Assembly (NCBI RefSeq): GCF_050402865.1
Contig: NZ_BAABMF010000002.1
Span: forward strand, 124,001 to 188,000
Source of the DNA: Clostridium_AF sediminicola
Lineage (GTDB): Bacteria; Bacillota; Clostridia; Clostridiales; Clostridiaceae
Direction of reading: 5' to 3'
Length of the DNA: 64,000 nucleotides
A model generated the notes under the pieces. The model worked only from the letters and a program-made list of their open reading frames with translations, did no database searches and was not told where the DNA came from. A program made the translations under genes and the position numbers. Of the stretch, positions 50,915-59,819 are shown in pieces. Every line of letters starts with the position of its first letter. Within the stretch, counting starts at the first letter, position 1.

Positions 50915-51311
50915 CCATTAATTCTATTCTCTTTTCCGCTCTTTGTATTATTAAATTCAAAAGCTTAATATTATCATATTCTGTAGCTTTTTTTAATCTT
51001 TCCTCTGCATCTAACTTAGATTGTTTAGCTCTACTTATGTCGATTTCTTCAGCATACTGACAAGTATCACAATACATATATACCTTGTCATTAACCACTT
51101 TCAATATTCCTTCTGACGAAAAGAACCTTACTTTTTCACCATTTTCTTTTATAAACTCAGTTATGGCAGGTCTTAATTCAGCAATTAATGGCAATCTACG
51201 GTATAATATACCTATTTTACCTACTTGTGTCTGAGTATTCAGTTTACTAGCTTTTCCAAAATAAAATTCCCTAAAAGGGGTTAATATTTTAAGTTCAAAT
51301 ATTTTTTCCAT
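50898..51311 (-). CDS. atpC: ATP synthase subunit epsilon
   Basis: Rotor stalk subunit that couples F1 to the c-ring and inhibits back-hydrolysis. The protein has 137 residues. N-terminal beta-sandwich (FELKILTPFREFYFG, KIGILYRRLPLIAELRPA) and C-terminal helical hairpin (AKQSKLDAEERLKKA, IIQRAEKRIELMEKK). ATG 51311 follows AAAGGTGAT; two in-frame starts a few codons earlier overlap that site. Last gene of atpIBEFHAGDC, 37 bases after atpD. Confidence 0.95.
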   Translation of the reverse strand: MEKIFELKILTPFREFYFGKASKLNTQTQVGKIGILYRRLPLIAELRPAITEFIKENGEKVRFFSSEGILKVVNDKVYMYCDTCQYAEEIDISRAKQSKLDAEERLKKATEYDNIKLLNLIIQRAEKRIELMEKKHE

Positions 51312-51348
51312 CTGCATCACCTTTAAATATGTAGTTTTGCTATCGATA

Positions 51349-52737
51349 CTATGCCTCTTTTACTTTTCCCAAAACATCTTCTATTGTTCCCGCAAAAAGA
51401 AAGGCTGATTCAGGAACACTATCATGTTTACCTTCTAAAATCTCTTTAAATCCACGTACAGTATCTTTAACAGAAACAAATTTTCCTTTCATTCCAGTAA
51501 ATTGTTCTCCTACTTTAAATGGTTGAGATAAAAACCTTTGCACTTTTCTAGCTCTTGAAACTAGTAATTTATCTTCTTCTGAAAGTTCATCTACACCAAG
51601 AATGGCAATTATATCTTGTAACTCCTTATATCTTTCAAGAATATGCTTTACTTTAATAGCCACTGAATAATGTTCCTCACCAACTATATTCTGATCTAAA
51701 ATTGTTGAAGTTGATTCTAAAGGATCTACAGCAGGATAAAGTCCTAACTCTGCTATACTTCTAGATAAAACAGTAGTAGCATCCAAATGTGAAAATGTGG
51801 TTGCTGGAGCAGGATCTGTCAAATCATCTGCTGGAACGTAAACAGCTTGAACTGAAGTTATTGATCCATTAGTTGTAGAAGTTATACGTTCTTGCAAAGC
51901 ACCCATTTCCGTTGCTAATGTTGGTTGATATCCAACAGCAGAAGGAATTCTACCTAATAAAGCAGATACTTCAGAACCCGCTTGTGTAAATCTAAAAATA
52001 TTATCTATAAACAAAAGTACATCCTGCCCTTTATCTCTAAAATATTCAGCCATAGTAAGACCTGTTAATGCTACTCTCATTCTTGCTCCAGGCGGTTCAT
52101 TCATTTGACCGAATACTAATGCAGTATTCTTAATGACACCAGATTCTTTCATCTCATAATAAAGATCATTTCCTTCTCTAGTTCTTTCACCTACCCCAGT
52201 AAAAACGGATAATCCACCTTGTTCTTTTGCGATATTATTAATTAATTCTTGAATTAATACTGTCTTCCCAACACCTGCTCCACCAAAAAGACCTATTTTT
52301 CCACCTTTTCTATAAGGTGCAATTAAATCTATAACTTTTATGCCTGTTTCAAACATTGCAGGCTCAACAGCTTGTTCTGTAAATGATGGTGCTGGTCTAT
52401 GTATTGGATAAAACTCATTAGCTTTAAATTCCGTATCTTTATCTATTGTCTTTCCTAAAACATTAAATAACCTTCCCAAAGTTTCATCTCCAACAGGAAC
52501 AGATATTGGTTTTCCCGTATCTACAGCCTTCATACCTCGTCTAAGTCCTTCTGTAGCTTCCATTGCTATTGTTCTAACAACATCATCACCAATATGTTGT
52601 TCTACTTCAGTAACCAAAATTCTATCTTCCATATCTATCTTAATTTCATTTAGAATATCAGGAAGATTATCTGAATCAAATCTAATATCGATAACCGGCC
52701 CAATAACTTGCACAACCTTACCAATGTTTTCAGACAA
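51349..52737 (-). CDS. atpD: ATP synthase subunit beta
   Basis: Catalytic subunit of F1, 462 residues. Walker A GGAGVGKTVL near 152, ALVFGQMNEPPGARMRVALT, the catalytic Glu in GVGERTREGND and the DELSEED-type motif as DELSEEDKLLV. The start is TTG 52737, behind GGAGGTG. It follows atpG by 11 bases, so translation is probably coupled. Confidence 0.98.
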   Translation of the reverse strand: MSENIGKVVQVIGPVIDIRFDSDNLPDILNEIKIDMEDRILVTEVEQHIGDDVVRTIAMEATEGLRRGMKAVDTGKPISVPVGDETLGRLFNVLGKTIDKDTEFKANEFYPIHRPAPSFTEQAVEPAMFETGIKVIDLIAPYRKGGKIGLFGGAGVGKTVLIQELINNIAKEQGGLSVFTGVGERTREGNDLYYEMKESGVIKNTALVFGQMNEPPGARMRVALTGLTMAEYFRDKGQDVLLFIDNIFRFTQAGSEVSALLGRIPSAVGYQPTLATEMGALQERITSTTNGSITSVQAVYVPADDLTDPAPATTFSHLDATTVLSRSIAELGLYPAVDPLESTSTILDQNIVGEEHYSVAIKVKHILERYKELQDIIAILGVDELSEEDKLLVSRARKVQRFLSQPFKVGEQFTGMKGKFVSVKDTVRGFKEILEGKHDSVPESAFLFAGTIEDVLGKVKEA

Positions 52738-52748
52738 GATGACACCTC

Positions 52749-53609
52749 CTATTTCTGTGCTTCTGCACCACCGACAATTTCAGATATCTCCTCGGTAATA
52801 ACACTTTGTCTAATTCTATTATATTTTAATTGTAATTTATCTATCATATCATTTCCATTTTTATTAGCCGCTTCCATAGCAACCATTCTAGCTCCCTGTT
52901 CGCTAGCTCTGCTATTTAAAAAGAAATTATAAATACAATGCTTTATATAAAATTGAGAAGTATCCATAAGTAACTCTTGCTTTGATGGTTCAAATTCAAA
53001 TGTTGTTTTTATTTTATCCTTTGGTTCTTTTTCTTTTTCAATTGGAAGCAATTTTTTGAAAATAACTTCTTGCTTTGCAGGAGTGAAGTATTTTGTATAA
53101 ATACAAAATACTTCTCCCACTTCACCCTTATCAAACATCTCAAAAACCTTTGAAGCAATCATATTTGCGTCCTCTTCATTAGGAACATCTGAAATATCTA
53201 CAAACTCAGCAACACTTTCAAGTTTCATTTTTTTTAATAAATTTCTACCCTTTTGGCCTATAGTCATTATTAAACTATTTTCTTTTTCTTCTCCTATACT
53301 TTCCATTAATTTGTCGAAAATATTTAAATTAAATGAGCCGCAGAGTCCTAAATCTGAATTAAAAGTAATATACAAAGTTTTCTTACAATCCGAACGTCTA
53401 AAATACTTACTGTCTAACTCTCCACTATATGTTATTATCTGATCAATTGTATGGCTAAAGCTTCTATAAAATTGATTATTAATAAGCAATTTTTCCGATA
53501 CTTTTCTTAGCTTGGAAGTAGCCACTAACCCCATTGCTTTAGTAATTTTCTGAGTATTTCTTATAGATTTTATTCTTCTTTTCAATGCAACTAAGCTTGT
53601 TTCCGGCAT
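52749..53609 (-). CDS. atpG: ATP synthase subunit gamma
   Basis: Central rotating shaft, 286 residues. The N-terminal helix VALKRRIKSIRNTQKITKAM and the C-terminal helix MVAMEAANKNGNDMIDKLQL with YNRIRQSVITEEISEIVGGA are the two coiled-coil strands that pass through the alpha3beta3 ring. ATG 53609 follows GGAGGG. Lies between atpA (20 bases) and atpD (11 bases). Confidence 0.97.
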   Translation of the reverse strand: MPETSLVALKRRIKSIRNTQKITKAMGLVATSKLRKVSEKLLINNQFYRSFSHTIDQIITYSGELDSKYFRRSDCKKTLYITFNSDLGLCGSFNLNIFDKLMESIGEEKENSLIMTIGQKGRNLLKKMKLESVAEFVDISDVPNEEDANMIASKVFEMFDKGEVGEVFCIYTKYFTPAKQEVIFKKLLPIEKEKEPKDKIKTTFEFEPSKQELLMDTSQFYIKHCIYNFFLNSRASEQGARMVAMEAANKNGNDMIDKLQLKYNRIRQSVITEEISEIVGGAEAQK

Positions 53610-53628
53610 AATAACCCTCCACTAAAAA

Positions 53629-55143
53629 TTATTCTGTAGCCAAGAAAATTTTCTTAAATTCACTTATAACATTATCTAACTTACCCTTTATTTCCTCTGT
53701 CAATACTTTCTCTAATTTTATTTGTCTTAGAATTTCCCTATGATGTGTATCCACGAATTCTAAAAAGTCTTTCTCAAATTGTTCAATATCAAAAACCTTT
53801 ATATCTTTTAGATAATCATTTACACCTGCATATAAAATCATTATCTGTTTTTCAACTGAAATTGGTTTAGACCCATCTTGTTTCAAGATTTCAACTAACC
53901 TTTTTCCTTTTTCTAATCTTGCTTTTGCTTCTCTATCAAGATCGGATCCTAATTGAGCAAAAGCGGCTAATTCTCTGTATTGTGCCAATTCAAGTCTTAA
54001 TGTACCAGCTACCTGTTTCATTGCTTTAGTTTGCGCTTTACCTCCAACACGTGATACAGAAATACCTGCATTAACAGCTGGTCTTTGACCTGCATTGAAC
54101 AATTCAGTTTCCAGAAAAATCTGACCGTCAGTTATAGAAATAACATTAGTTGGAATATATGCAGTTACATCTCCCGCAAGAGTTTCTATTATTGGTAACG
54201 CAGTAATAGACCCTCCACCTAAATCATCTGAAAGTTTTGCTGCTCTTTCTAGCAATCTAGAGTGTAAATAAAATACATCCCCAGGATATGCTTCTCTTCC
54301 TGGTGGTCTCCTTAATAACAATGACATAGTTCTATAAGAAACAGCATGCTTTGATAAATCATCATAAACTATTAGAACATCTTTACCTTTCCACATAAAA
54401 TACTCTGCCATGCTACAACCAGCAAAAGGAGCTATATATTGCAGTGGTGCCGAATCCGAAGCTGTCGAACATACTACAATTGTATAATCCATTGCTCCTT
54501 TTTCTCTAAACATATTTACCATCTGAGCCACAGTTGACTGTTTTTGCCCAATTGCAACATATACACAAATAACATCTTTACCCTTTTGATTTAAAATAGT
54601 ATCTATAGCTATAGCGGTTTTCCCTGTTTGTCTATCTCCTATAATTAATTCCCTCTGTCCTTTTCCTATTGGAATCATAGAATCTATAGCCTTAATACCA
54701 GTTTGCAGCGGCTCATCCACAGATTTTCTTTCAATTACCCCAGGGGCATGCATTTCAACAGGACTTGTTTTTTTTGTCTTTATAGGACCTTTCCCATCAA
54801 TTTCTTTTCCTAGCGAATTAACTACTCTACCAATTAATTCTTCTCCAACAGGAACCTCTATTATCTTACCAGTACTTTTTACAACATCGCCTTCTCTAAT
54901 ACCTTTTTCAGAACCTAGTAGAACACATGCTACATTATCATGTTCAAGGTTTAGTGCAAGCCCATAGACCCCATTAGGGAATATTAACAGCTCCCCTTCC
55001 ATACAATCTTCTAGTCCATAAACTCTTGCTACTCCATCCCCTATTTGAATAATGGTTCCTGAGTCTACTGTTCCCATTTTATTTTTGTATCCCTCAATTT
55101 CACGTTTTATAATTGAGGTAATTTCTTCTGGATTAATATTCAT
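53629..55143 (-). CDS. atpA: ATP synthase subunit alpha
   Basis: Regulatory nucleotide-binding subunit of F1, 504 residues. GDRQTGKTAIAIDT is the P-loop at about 169-182, VSRVGGKAQTKAMKQVAGT contains the conserved arginine finger region, and VYGLEDCMEGELL is in the N-terminal beta-barrel. ATG 55143 lies 20 bases after atpH behind GAGGTG. Confidence 0.98.
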   Translation of the reverse strand: MNINPEEITSIIKREIEGYKNKMGTVDSGTIIQIGDGVARVYGLEDCMEGELLIFPNGVYGLALNLEHDNVACVLLGSEKGIREGDVVKSTGKIIEVPVGEELIGRVVNSLGKEIDGKGPIKTKKTSPVEMHAPGVIERKSVDEPLQTGIKAIDSMIPIGKGQRELIIGDRQTGKTAIAIDTILNQKGKDVICVYVAIGQKQSTVAQMVNMFREKGAMDYTIVVCSTASDSAPLQYIAPFAGCSMAEYFMWKGKDVLIVYDDLSKHAVSYRTMSLLLRRPPGREAYPGDVFYLHSRLLERAAKLSDDLGGGSITALPIIETLAGDVTAYIPTNVISITDGQIFLETELFNAGQRPAVNAGISVSRVGGKAQTKAMKQVAGTLRLELAQYRELAAFAQLGSDLDREAKARLEKGKRLVEILKQDGSKPISVEKQIMILYAGVNDYLKDIKVFDIEQFEKDFLEFVDTHHREILRQIKLEKVLTEEIKGKLDNVISEFKKIFLATE

Positions 55144-55163
55144 GAGAACACCTCTTTTCTCCT

Positions 55164-55703
55164 CTAATAAAGGTCAACTATTTTTTCTCTAATATCCTGA
55201 AACTTCAATTTGATTGTATTATCTATAACATCATCTCCAACTCTCAATAATACTCCAGCTATTAAAGTTTTATCGATTTCTTCTCTTAAAATAACCATTT
55301 TATTATATTTCTTCTCAAGTTTTTCAATAAGCATTTTTCTTTGATTACTGTCGAGTCTAACAACAGTCTTAACGTAAGCAACAATAGTATTATGCTTTTC
55401 CAAGTATATTTTGACCATTTCTCTATACTTTTCTTCAATGAATAATAGTCTATCTTTTTTCAAAAGCACAATTATAAAATTCAAAAGCTTATCATCTATT
55501 CGACCTTCAAATATATTCCTAAAAATTTGTATTTTCTTAGGTGTTGGAATCTGCGGATGTTTAATAATTTCTAAGACCTCTGTATTATCCTTAGTAAGTT
55601 TTATAATGGCTTTTAAATCTTCAAGATATTCTTCAACTTTATCTTCTTTTTCAGCAACCTCATATAAAGCGAGAGCGTACCTTCTATCAAGATATTCATA
55701 CAT
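55164..55703 (-). CDS. atpH: ATP synthase subunit delta
   Basis: Links the F1 head to the peripheral b stalk. The protein has 179 residues. N-terminal helical bundle beginning YLDRRYALALYEVAEKEDKV, middle FRNIFEGRIDDKLLNFI, C-terminal ILREEIDKTLIAGVLLRVGD, which is the conserved family signature. ATG 55703 lies 2 bases after the atpF stop. Confidence 0.95.
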   Translation of the reverse strand: MYEYLDRRYALALYEVAEKEDKVEEYLEDLKAIIKLTKDNTEVLEIIKHPQIPTPKKIQIFRNIFEGRIDDKLLNFIIVLLKKDRLLFIEEKYREMVKIYLEKHNTIVAYVKTVVRLDSNQRKMLIEKLEKKYNKMVILREEIDKTLIAGVLLRVGDDVIDNTIKLKFQDIREKIVDLY

Positions 55704-55705
55704 AA

Positions 55706-56191
55706 TTAGATACCTACCTTGGAAATGAATTCATTAATAATTCTTCTATGCTCTTCTTCATTAATTGTTCTTTCTAAAGCTTTAGCTGACAATGTTATAG
55801 CTAAGTCTATTGCCTTTTCTTTTATTTCTTCTTCAGCTTTTTGTTTCTCTCGTTTTATTTCTAAATTTGTTCTTTCTATAGTTCTTTTAGCCTCTAAATG
55901 CGCTTCATCAACAATCTCTTCATAAATTTTTTCTGCTTTACTTTTATATTCGTCTACCAATTGCTTACTTTCATTTTTAGAGCGAATCAAAAGCTTTCTA
56001 TTCTCTATCAATAACTTATCAGATTCATCTCTGTTGGCTTTTGCTTCATCTATATCAGCTTTGATCTTGTTATTTCTCTCAGTTAGAATTTTATTAACCT
56101 TATCATGAAAAAAATGCTTATAAATAAAAAAGAAAATAACAAAATTAATCATAGCCATTATAATTGTTTGAGGGTTAGGATTCATTTCCAT
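55706..56191 (-). CDS. atpF: ATP synthase subunit b
   Basis: Peripheral stalk, 161 residues. One N-terminal membrane helix (TIIMAMINFVIFFFIYKHFF) followed by a long charged coiled coil (KANRDESDKLLIENRKLL to KAEEEIKEKAIDLAITLSAK). ATG 56191 follows AAAGGAGG. It lies 41 bases after atpE and 2 before atpH. Confidence 0.96.
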   Translation of the reverse strand: MEMNPNPQTIIMAMINFVIFFFIYKHFFHDKVNKILTERNNKIKADIDEAKANRDESDKLLIENRKLLIRSKNESKQLVDEYKSKAEKIYEEIVDEAHLEAKRTIERTNLEIKREKQKAEEEIKEKAIDLAITLSAKALERTINEEEHRRIINEFISKVGI

Positions 56192-56232
56192 AGCAAAGCC
56201 TCCTTTCAGATTTCTGTATCATATTTATAAAA

Positions 56233-56469
56233 CTACACTGCAATTTTAAGCACTAGTAGAATACCTATTAAGAAACCATAAATAGCTGTTGCTTCTGATA
56301 ATGCTCCCCCTATTACCAGTGCCTTTATAATATCATTTGCCGCTTCGGGTTGTCTTGCTATGCTTTCAACCGCTTTAGATGTTGCATTTCCCGTACCGAT
56401 TCCTCCACCAATACAAGAAAGTGCGGCCATCCCTGCACCAATTGCTAATAAACCTACTGCTATACTCAT
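56233..56469 (-). CDS. atpE: ATP synthase subunit c
   Basis: Membrane rotor subunit of 78 residues, a helical hairpin with loop ARQPEA. The ion-carrying Glu lies in helix 2 in the context LSEATAIYGF. In sodium-binding c subunits a Gln in helix 1 and Ser/Thr right after the Glu complete the site; here helix 1 has Thr in GGIGTGNATSK and Ala follows the Glu, while Thr and Tyr further on are kept. Proton coupling is thus more likely, but the set is mixed. ATG 56469 follows AGGAGG. A repeat lies between atpB and this gene. Confidence 0.96.
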   Translation of the reverse strand: MSIAVGLLAIGAGMAALSCIGGGIGTGNATSKAVESIARQPEAANDIIKALVIGGALSEATAIYGFLIGILLVLKIAV

Positions 56470-56490
56470 TACATATACCTCCTTTTATTT

Positions 56491-56578
56491 AATACACAAT
56501 GCACACTTTTCAATTCACAGTTTAAGAAAATCATTCTTAATTGTGCATTGTAAATTGTAAATTGTGAATTGTTAATAA
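56491..56578. repeat. Palindromic stutter repeat inside the atp operon
   Basis: ACAATGCACA (from 56493) is inverted later as TGTGCATTGT, and CAATTCACA as TGTGAATTG; the right half stutters TTGTAAATTGTAAATTG. The whole element of about 88 bp fills the only wide gap of the operon, between atpB (stop side) and atpE (start side). No reading frame. It resembles in style the elements at 4663-4795 and 42800-42915. Confidence 0.55.
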
Positions 56579-56580
56579 CT

Positions 56581-57261
56581 TTAGTGTTCCGCAATAATTT
56601 TAATGTTAATCATAGATAACATTACAAAAATAAGCATCTGTATTGCTCCATCAAATATATCAAAGTAAAAATGTAAAGGGATTGGTATACCTAGCTGAGC
56701 AACCCAACCTATATGTCCAAGCGCTTCATATACCATTTCAACGATAATAGTAGCAGCAGCAATGTTTCCAAAAAGCCTGAGGCTTAAAGAGATAGGTAAC
56801 ATGATTCTCTCCATAATATTTATTGGTAATAATACAAAAATAGGCTTAGTATACCCAACAAAATATTCTTTAACTCCATTTGACTTTATTGTATAAGCTT
56901 GTATAATTATGAAAATTATTGAACCCATACCTAAAGTAATGCTTAAATCTTTAGTTGGTGGTGCAATACCAACTAATCCAGAAATATTCATCAACAATAA
57001 AAAAATAACTAAAGCACCTATAAATGGAGCAAATCCTTTCCTCTTATTTCCCATATTATCAACTACTAAATTATTTATGTAATCCACAATCATTTCAATG
57101 AAACTCTGTTTATTATCTGGAATTTCTTTTAATCTCTTCACTACTACCTTACTAAATATAAAAAAAAGAATTATTATACCCCACTGAACAAGAATTCCTT
57201 CTGCAATTCCTATATTATAACCAAATAAATTTAAATTAAAACCTGATGATACTCCCTCCAC
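56581..57261 (-). CDS. atpB: ATP synthase subunit a
   Basis: Membrane stator that forms the ion channels, 226 residues with five or six helices. The essential Arg lies in ISLSLRLFGNIAAATI (helix 4), and PLHFYFDIFDGAIQMLIF is the conserved last part. GTG 57261 follows GAGGTGG. It lies 17 bases after atpI. The 111-base gap to atpE is taken by a repeat. Confidence 0.96.
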   Translation of the reverse strand: MEGVSSGFNLNLFGYNIGIAEGILVQWGIIILFFIFSKVVVKRLKEIPDNKQSFIEMIVDYINNLVVDNMGNKRKGFAPFIGALVIFLLLMNISGLVGIAPPTKDLSITLGMGSIIFIIIQAYTIKSNGVKEYFVGYTKPIFVLLPINIMERIMLPISLSLRLFGNIAAATIIVEMVYEALGHIGWVAQLGIPIPLHFYFDIFDGAIQMLIFVMLSMINIKIIAEH

Positions 57262-57278
57262 AAAACCACCTCTTCAAT

Positions 57279-57647
57279 CTAATTCTTGTTAAATAGAACA
57301 TTTATAATCAGTGATACAAAATGCAAACTAAATCCAACACAAAATAGTAACAAATAATAATTATCGATAAAATAGAATAAAATAGCTATCACTACTATTA
57401 TTATCACCCTTAAATAATAACTAATCATAATAGTAGGTACATTATTAATATTATTAGATTTCATTGCATAGTTGGTTATCCAAATATTTAATCCAAAATT
57501 AATACTTGCCACAAATAATCCTGTAATTAAAGGAACTATATACTTAGGATGTGCAAAATACATAATAAAAACCATAAATAATCCGATTATAAAATCATAT
57601 TTAGCTAAATTTCTGAATAAGTTGTTAACATCACTATTCCTTTGCAT
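57279..57647 (-). CDS. atpI: ATP synthase subunit I
   Basis: Small membrane protein of 122 residues with four hydrophobic helices (AKYDFIIGLFMVFIMYF, VPLITGLFVASINFGL, ISYYLRVIIIVVIAILFYF, YLLLFCVGFSLHFVSLII). AtpI helps assemble the c-ring or carry ions for the synthase. ATG 57647 follows TGGAGGAT; the extension to 57671 precedes that site. First gene of the atp operon. The sequence is weakly conserved, as usual for AtpI, and the name rests mainly on position. Confidence 0.85.
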   Translation of the reverse strand: MQRNSDVNNLFRNLAKYDFIIGLFMVFIMYFAHPKYIVPLITGLFVASINFGLNIWITNYAMKSNNINNVPTIMISYYLRVIIIVVIAILFYFIDNYYLLLFCVGFSLHFVSLIINVLFNKN

Positions 57648-57980
57648 ATATCCTCCACAAGATAAAAACATATTATTGTTTACGTTAAACTTGCCATCCC
57701 TATAGCATTTAACAACATTATTAATTATATATTAATTGTTATAAGATTTAAAATAAACAAATTTTGATAATTAATCAAATTTTCTAATATTTATATAAAT
57801 TAATTGTTTTTTTTAAATTTATACCATCTTATCTATGTTTTACTACGTAATGATTTAATATACTCCATAATTCAAAAAAAACTAGCAGTAAAAATCTACA
57901 ACTTTTTATGTAAACGTTTGTTTATAAATTTTTATTTTTATAATATAAATGTTTATACGTTGTTAGCGTTATCTATTATA
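57648..57980. other. AT-rich intergenic region carrying the atp operon promoter
   Basis: No reading frame or RNA gene is supportable in these 333 bases. The region is nearly all A and T and must hold the promoter of the atp operon on the minus strand; several TATAAT-like hexamers compete, so I do not choose one. A palindromic AAACGTTT at 57911-57918 is noted but not called as an operator. Confidence 0.5.
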
Positions 57981-57981
57981 T

Positions 57982-58017
57982 AAAAAAAATTCATAATAGT
58001 AATTTACTATTATGAAT
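57982..58017 (-). terminator. Terminator of the dCMP deaminase gene
   Basis: Stem ATTCATAATAGTAA (57989-58002) with TTACTATTATGAAT (58004-58017), then eight T residues on the minus strand. It overlaps the stop codon. Confidence 0.85.
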
Positions 58018-58505
58018 TAATATCCTATATTTTGAGATAACGAATCATCTTCATCTATCCACTCTTGAACTTTTATTACTCTATAATCATTTTTTGTATC
58101 TCTAATTATAACTGACTCTAGTCCCGAATTTATCACCATTCTCTTACACATAGTACACGAATTAGCATTTTCAACAAAATCTTTAGTTATTTCATCTTTT
58201 CCTACAAGGTATAACGTAGCACCAATCATATCTTTTCTAGAAGCACTAATTATAGCATTAGCTTCTGAATGAACTGATCGGCATAACTCATATTGAGTTC
58301 CCCTTGGTACATTTAATTGTTGCCTACGACAATATCCTATATCTGAACAGTTTTTCCTTCCTCTTGGTGCTCCTGTATATCCAGTAGAAATTATTTCATC
58401 ATTTTTTACAATTATGGAACCATAATTTCTTCTTAAACATGTACCTCTTTCCAGTACAGTTTCTGCTATATCTAAATAGTAGTTATGCTTATCTCTTCTC
58501 GCCAT
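58017..58505 (-). CDS. Deoxycytidylate deaminase (ComEB type)
   Basis: Zinc deaminase of 162 residues converting dCMP to dUMP for thymidylate synthesis. The zinc site is in CRSVHSEANAI (His and catalytic Glu) and NSCTMCKRMV (two Cys). An extra zinc-like cluster, GRKNCSDIGYCRRQQ, is typical of dCMP deaminases. ATG 58505 follows AGGGGGAT. It lies between upp and the atp operon and ends in its own terminator. Confidence 0.93.
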   Translation of the reverse strand: MARRDKHNYYLDIAETVLERGTCLRRNYGSIIVKNDEIISTGYTGAPRGRKNCSDIGYCRRQQLNVPRGTQYELCRSVHSEANAIISASRKDMIGATLYLVGKDEITKDFVENANSCTMCKRMVINSGLESVIIRDTKNDYRVIKVQEWIDEDDSLSQNIGY

Positions 58506-58524
58506 GAAAATCCCCCTTCTCTTA

Positions 58525-58615
58525 GTAATAAGTTAACAGTTTTAAGTTGTAAGTTTAGAACACCTTTCACTACGTAAAAGCTTGTAATTGTAACTTACAC
58601 ATGGTTTATATCTTA
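58525..58615. repeat. Possible dispersed repeat fragment
   Basis: GTTAACAGTTTTAAGTTGTAAG and, further on, AAAGCTTGTAATTGTAACTTA echo the stuttered, self-complementary style of the element at 4663-4795 when inverted. Similarity is partial, so membership is uncertain. It lies between upp and the dCMP deaminase gene. Confidence 0.35.
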
Positions 58616-58644
58616 CCCTGAGGAAGATATAAATAATGAAAACA

Positions 58645-58672
58645 AAAGTTCTACTGAGCACAGTAGAACTTT
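58645..58672 (-). terminator. Terminator of upp
   Basis: Stem AAAGTTCTACTG (58645-58656) with CAGTAGAACTTT (58661-58672), TTTTG following on the minus strand. It lies 6 bases after the upp stop. Confidence 0.83.
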
Positions 58673-58677
58673 ATTAA

Positions 58678-59307
58678 CTATTTTGTTCCGAATAATCTAT
58701 CTCCTGCATCTCCTAAGCCAGGAACAATATATCCATTCTCATTTAATTTTTCATCAATATCAGCCACATAAATATCAACATCAGGATGTGAATTCATTAC
58801 AGCTTTTATACCCTCTGGTGCTGCAACTAAACACATAAGTCTAATATTTTTAGCTCCTCTTTTCTTCAAAGCTTCAATAGCATCAATTGCAGAACCACCT
58901 GTAGCTAACATTGGATCTGTAACTATAATTTCTCTTTCATCTATATCTTGAGGCATTTTACAGAAATATTCAACCGGCTTTAGCGTTTCTTCATTTCTGT
59001 ACATTCCAATATGTCCAACTTTAGCTGCTGGTATTAGTTTTAAAACTCCATCAACCATACCAAGTCCTGCTCTTAATATTGGAACAATAGCTAATTTTTT
59101 ACCTGCAAGCATTTTACATTTTGTTTTACAAATAGGTGTTTCAATCTCTACATCTTCTAATGGCAAATCTCTAGTAACTTCATATGCCATTAACATAGCT
59201 ACCTCTTCTACAAGCTCTCTGAAATCTTTAGAACCCGTATCTACACTTCTTATAAAAGCAAGTTTATGTAATATTAATGGATGTGCAATTTGTGTAACTC
59301 TACTCAT
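58678..59307 (-). CDS. upp: Uracil phosphoribosyltransferase
   Basis: Salvages uracil to UMP with PRPP. The protein has 209 residues, the standard length. The PRPP loop is IVTDPMLATGGSAIDAIEAL (about 129-148), the start HPLILHKLAFIRS and the uracil-binding end ENGYIVPGLGDAGDRLFGTK are all conserved. ATG 59307 follows AGGAGGTAC. Part of the rpiB-upp stretch with a 42-base gap upstream. Confidence 0.98.
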   Translation of the reverse strand: MSRVTQIAHPLILHKLAFIRSVDTGSKDFRELVEEVAMLMAYEVTRDLPLEDVEIETPICKTKCKMLAGKKLAIVPILRAGLGMVDGVLKLIPAAKVGHIGMYRNEETLKPVEYFCKMPQDIDEREIIVTDPMLATGGSAIDAIEALKKRGAKNIRLMCLVAAPEGIKAVMNSHPDVDIYVADIDEKLNENGYIVPGLGDAGDRLFGTK

Positions 59308-59349
59308 TTAAGTACCTCCTGAAAATTTATTTAACGACTATAAAAGTCA

Positions 59350-59799
59350 TTATTTGCAGTGTTTTTTTTCAATTTCTGATATTTTATTAACCCTACGCTC
59401 ATGTCTTCCACCTTCAAACTTAGAATTCAAAAATGTATCAACAATATCTAAAGCTAACCCCGGGCCAACTATTCTCTCTCCCATTGCAAGAATATTAGCA
59501 TTATTGTGTTCTCTTGTTGCGTGAGCACTAAATGTATTATGACAAAGAGCTGCTCTTATTCCTGGAACTTTATTTGCTGAAATACTAATTCCAATTCCAG
59601 TACCGCAAATTAAAATACCAAAATCATAGTTCTTACTAGCAACTTCTAAAGCAACATTTTCAGCATAATCAGGATAATCGCATGATTCTTCAGTATATGT
59701 CCCAAAATCCTTAAATTCAATCCCTTTACTTTCTAAATGTTTCATAACTTCTAATTTTAAACTATAACCACCATGATCACTACCTAAAGCTATTTTCAT
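59350..59799 (-). CDS. rpiB: Ribose-5-phosphate isomerase B
   Basis: Interconverts ribose-5-phosphate and ribulose-5-phosphate. The protein has 149 residues. GSDHGGYSLKLEVMKHL at the start, the catalytic Cys in ILICGTGIGISISANK (about 66), and HNTFSAHATREHNNANILAMG with active-site His and Arg. ATG 59799 follows AGGAGGTAC. Between ywlE-like and upp genes, in the same order as in Bacillus. Confidence 0.97.
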   Translation of the reverse strand: MKIALGSDHGGYSLKLEVMKHLESKGIEFKDFGTYTEESCDYPDYAENVALEVASKNYDFGILICGTGIGISISANKVPGIRAALCHNTFSAHATREHNNANILAMGERIVGPGLALDIVDTFLNSKFEGGRHERRVNKISEIEKKHCK

Positions 59800-59819
59800 T
59801 TATGTACCTCCTATGTTTA

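Noticed and set aside
57908..57926. LacI-type operator (AAACGTTTG) before the atp operon
   Set aside because: It is a short chance-level match in AT-rich DNA, far from the atpI start and without a second half beyond the core.
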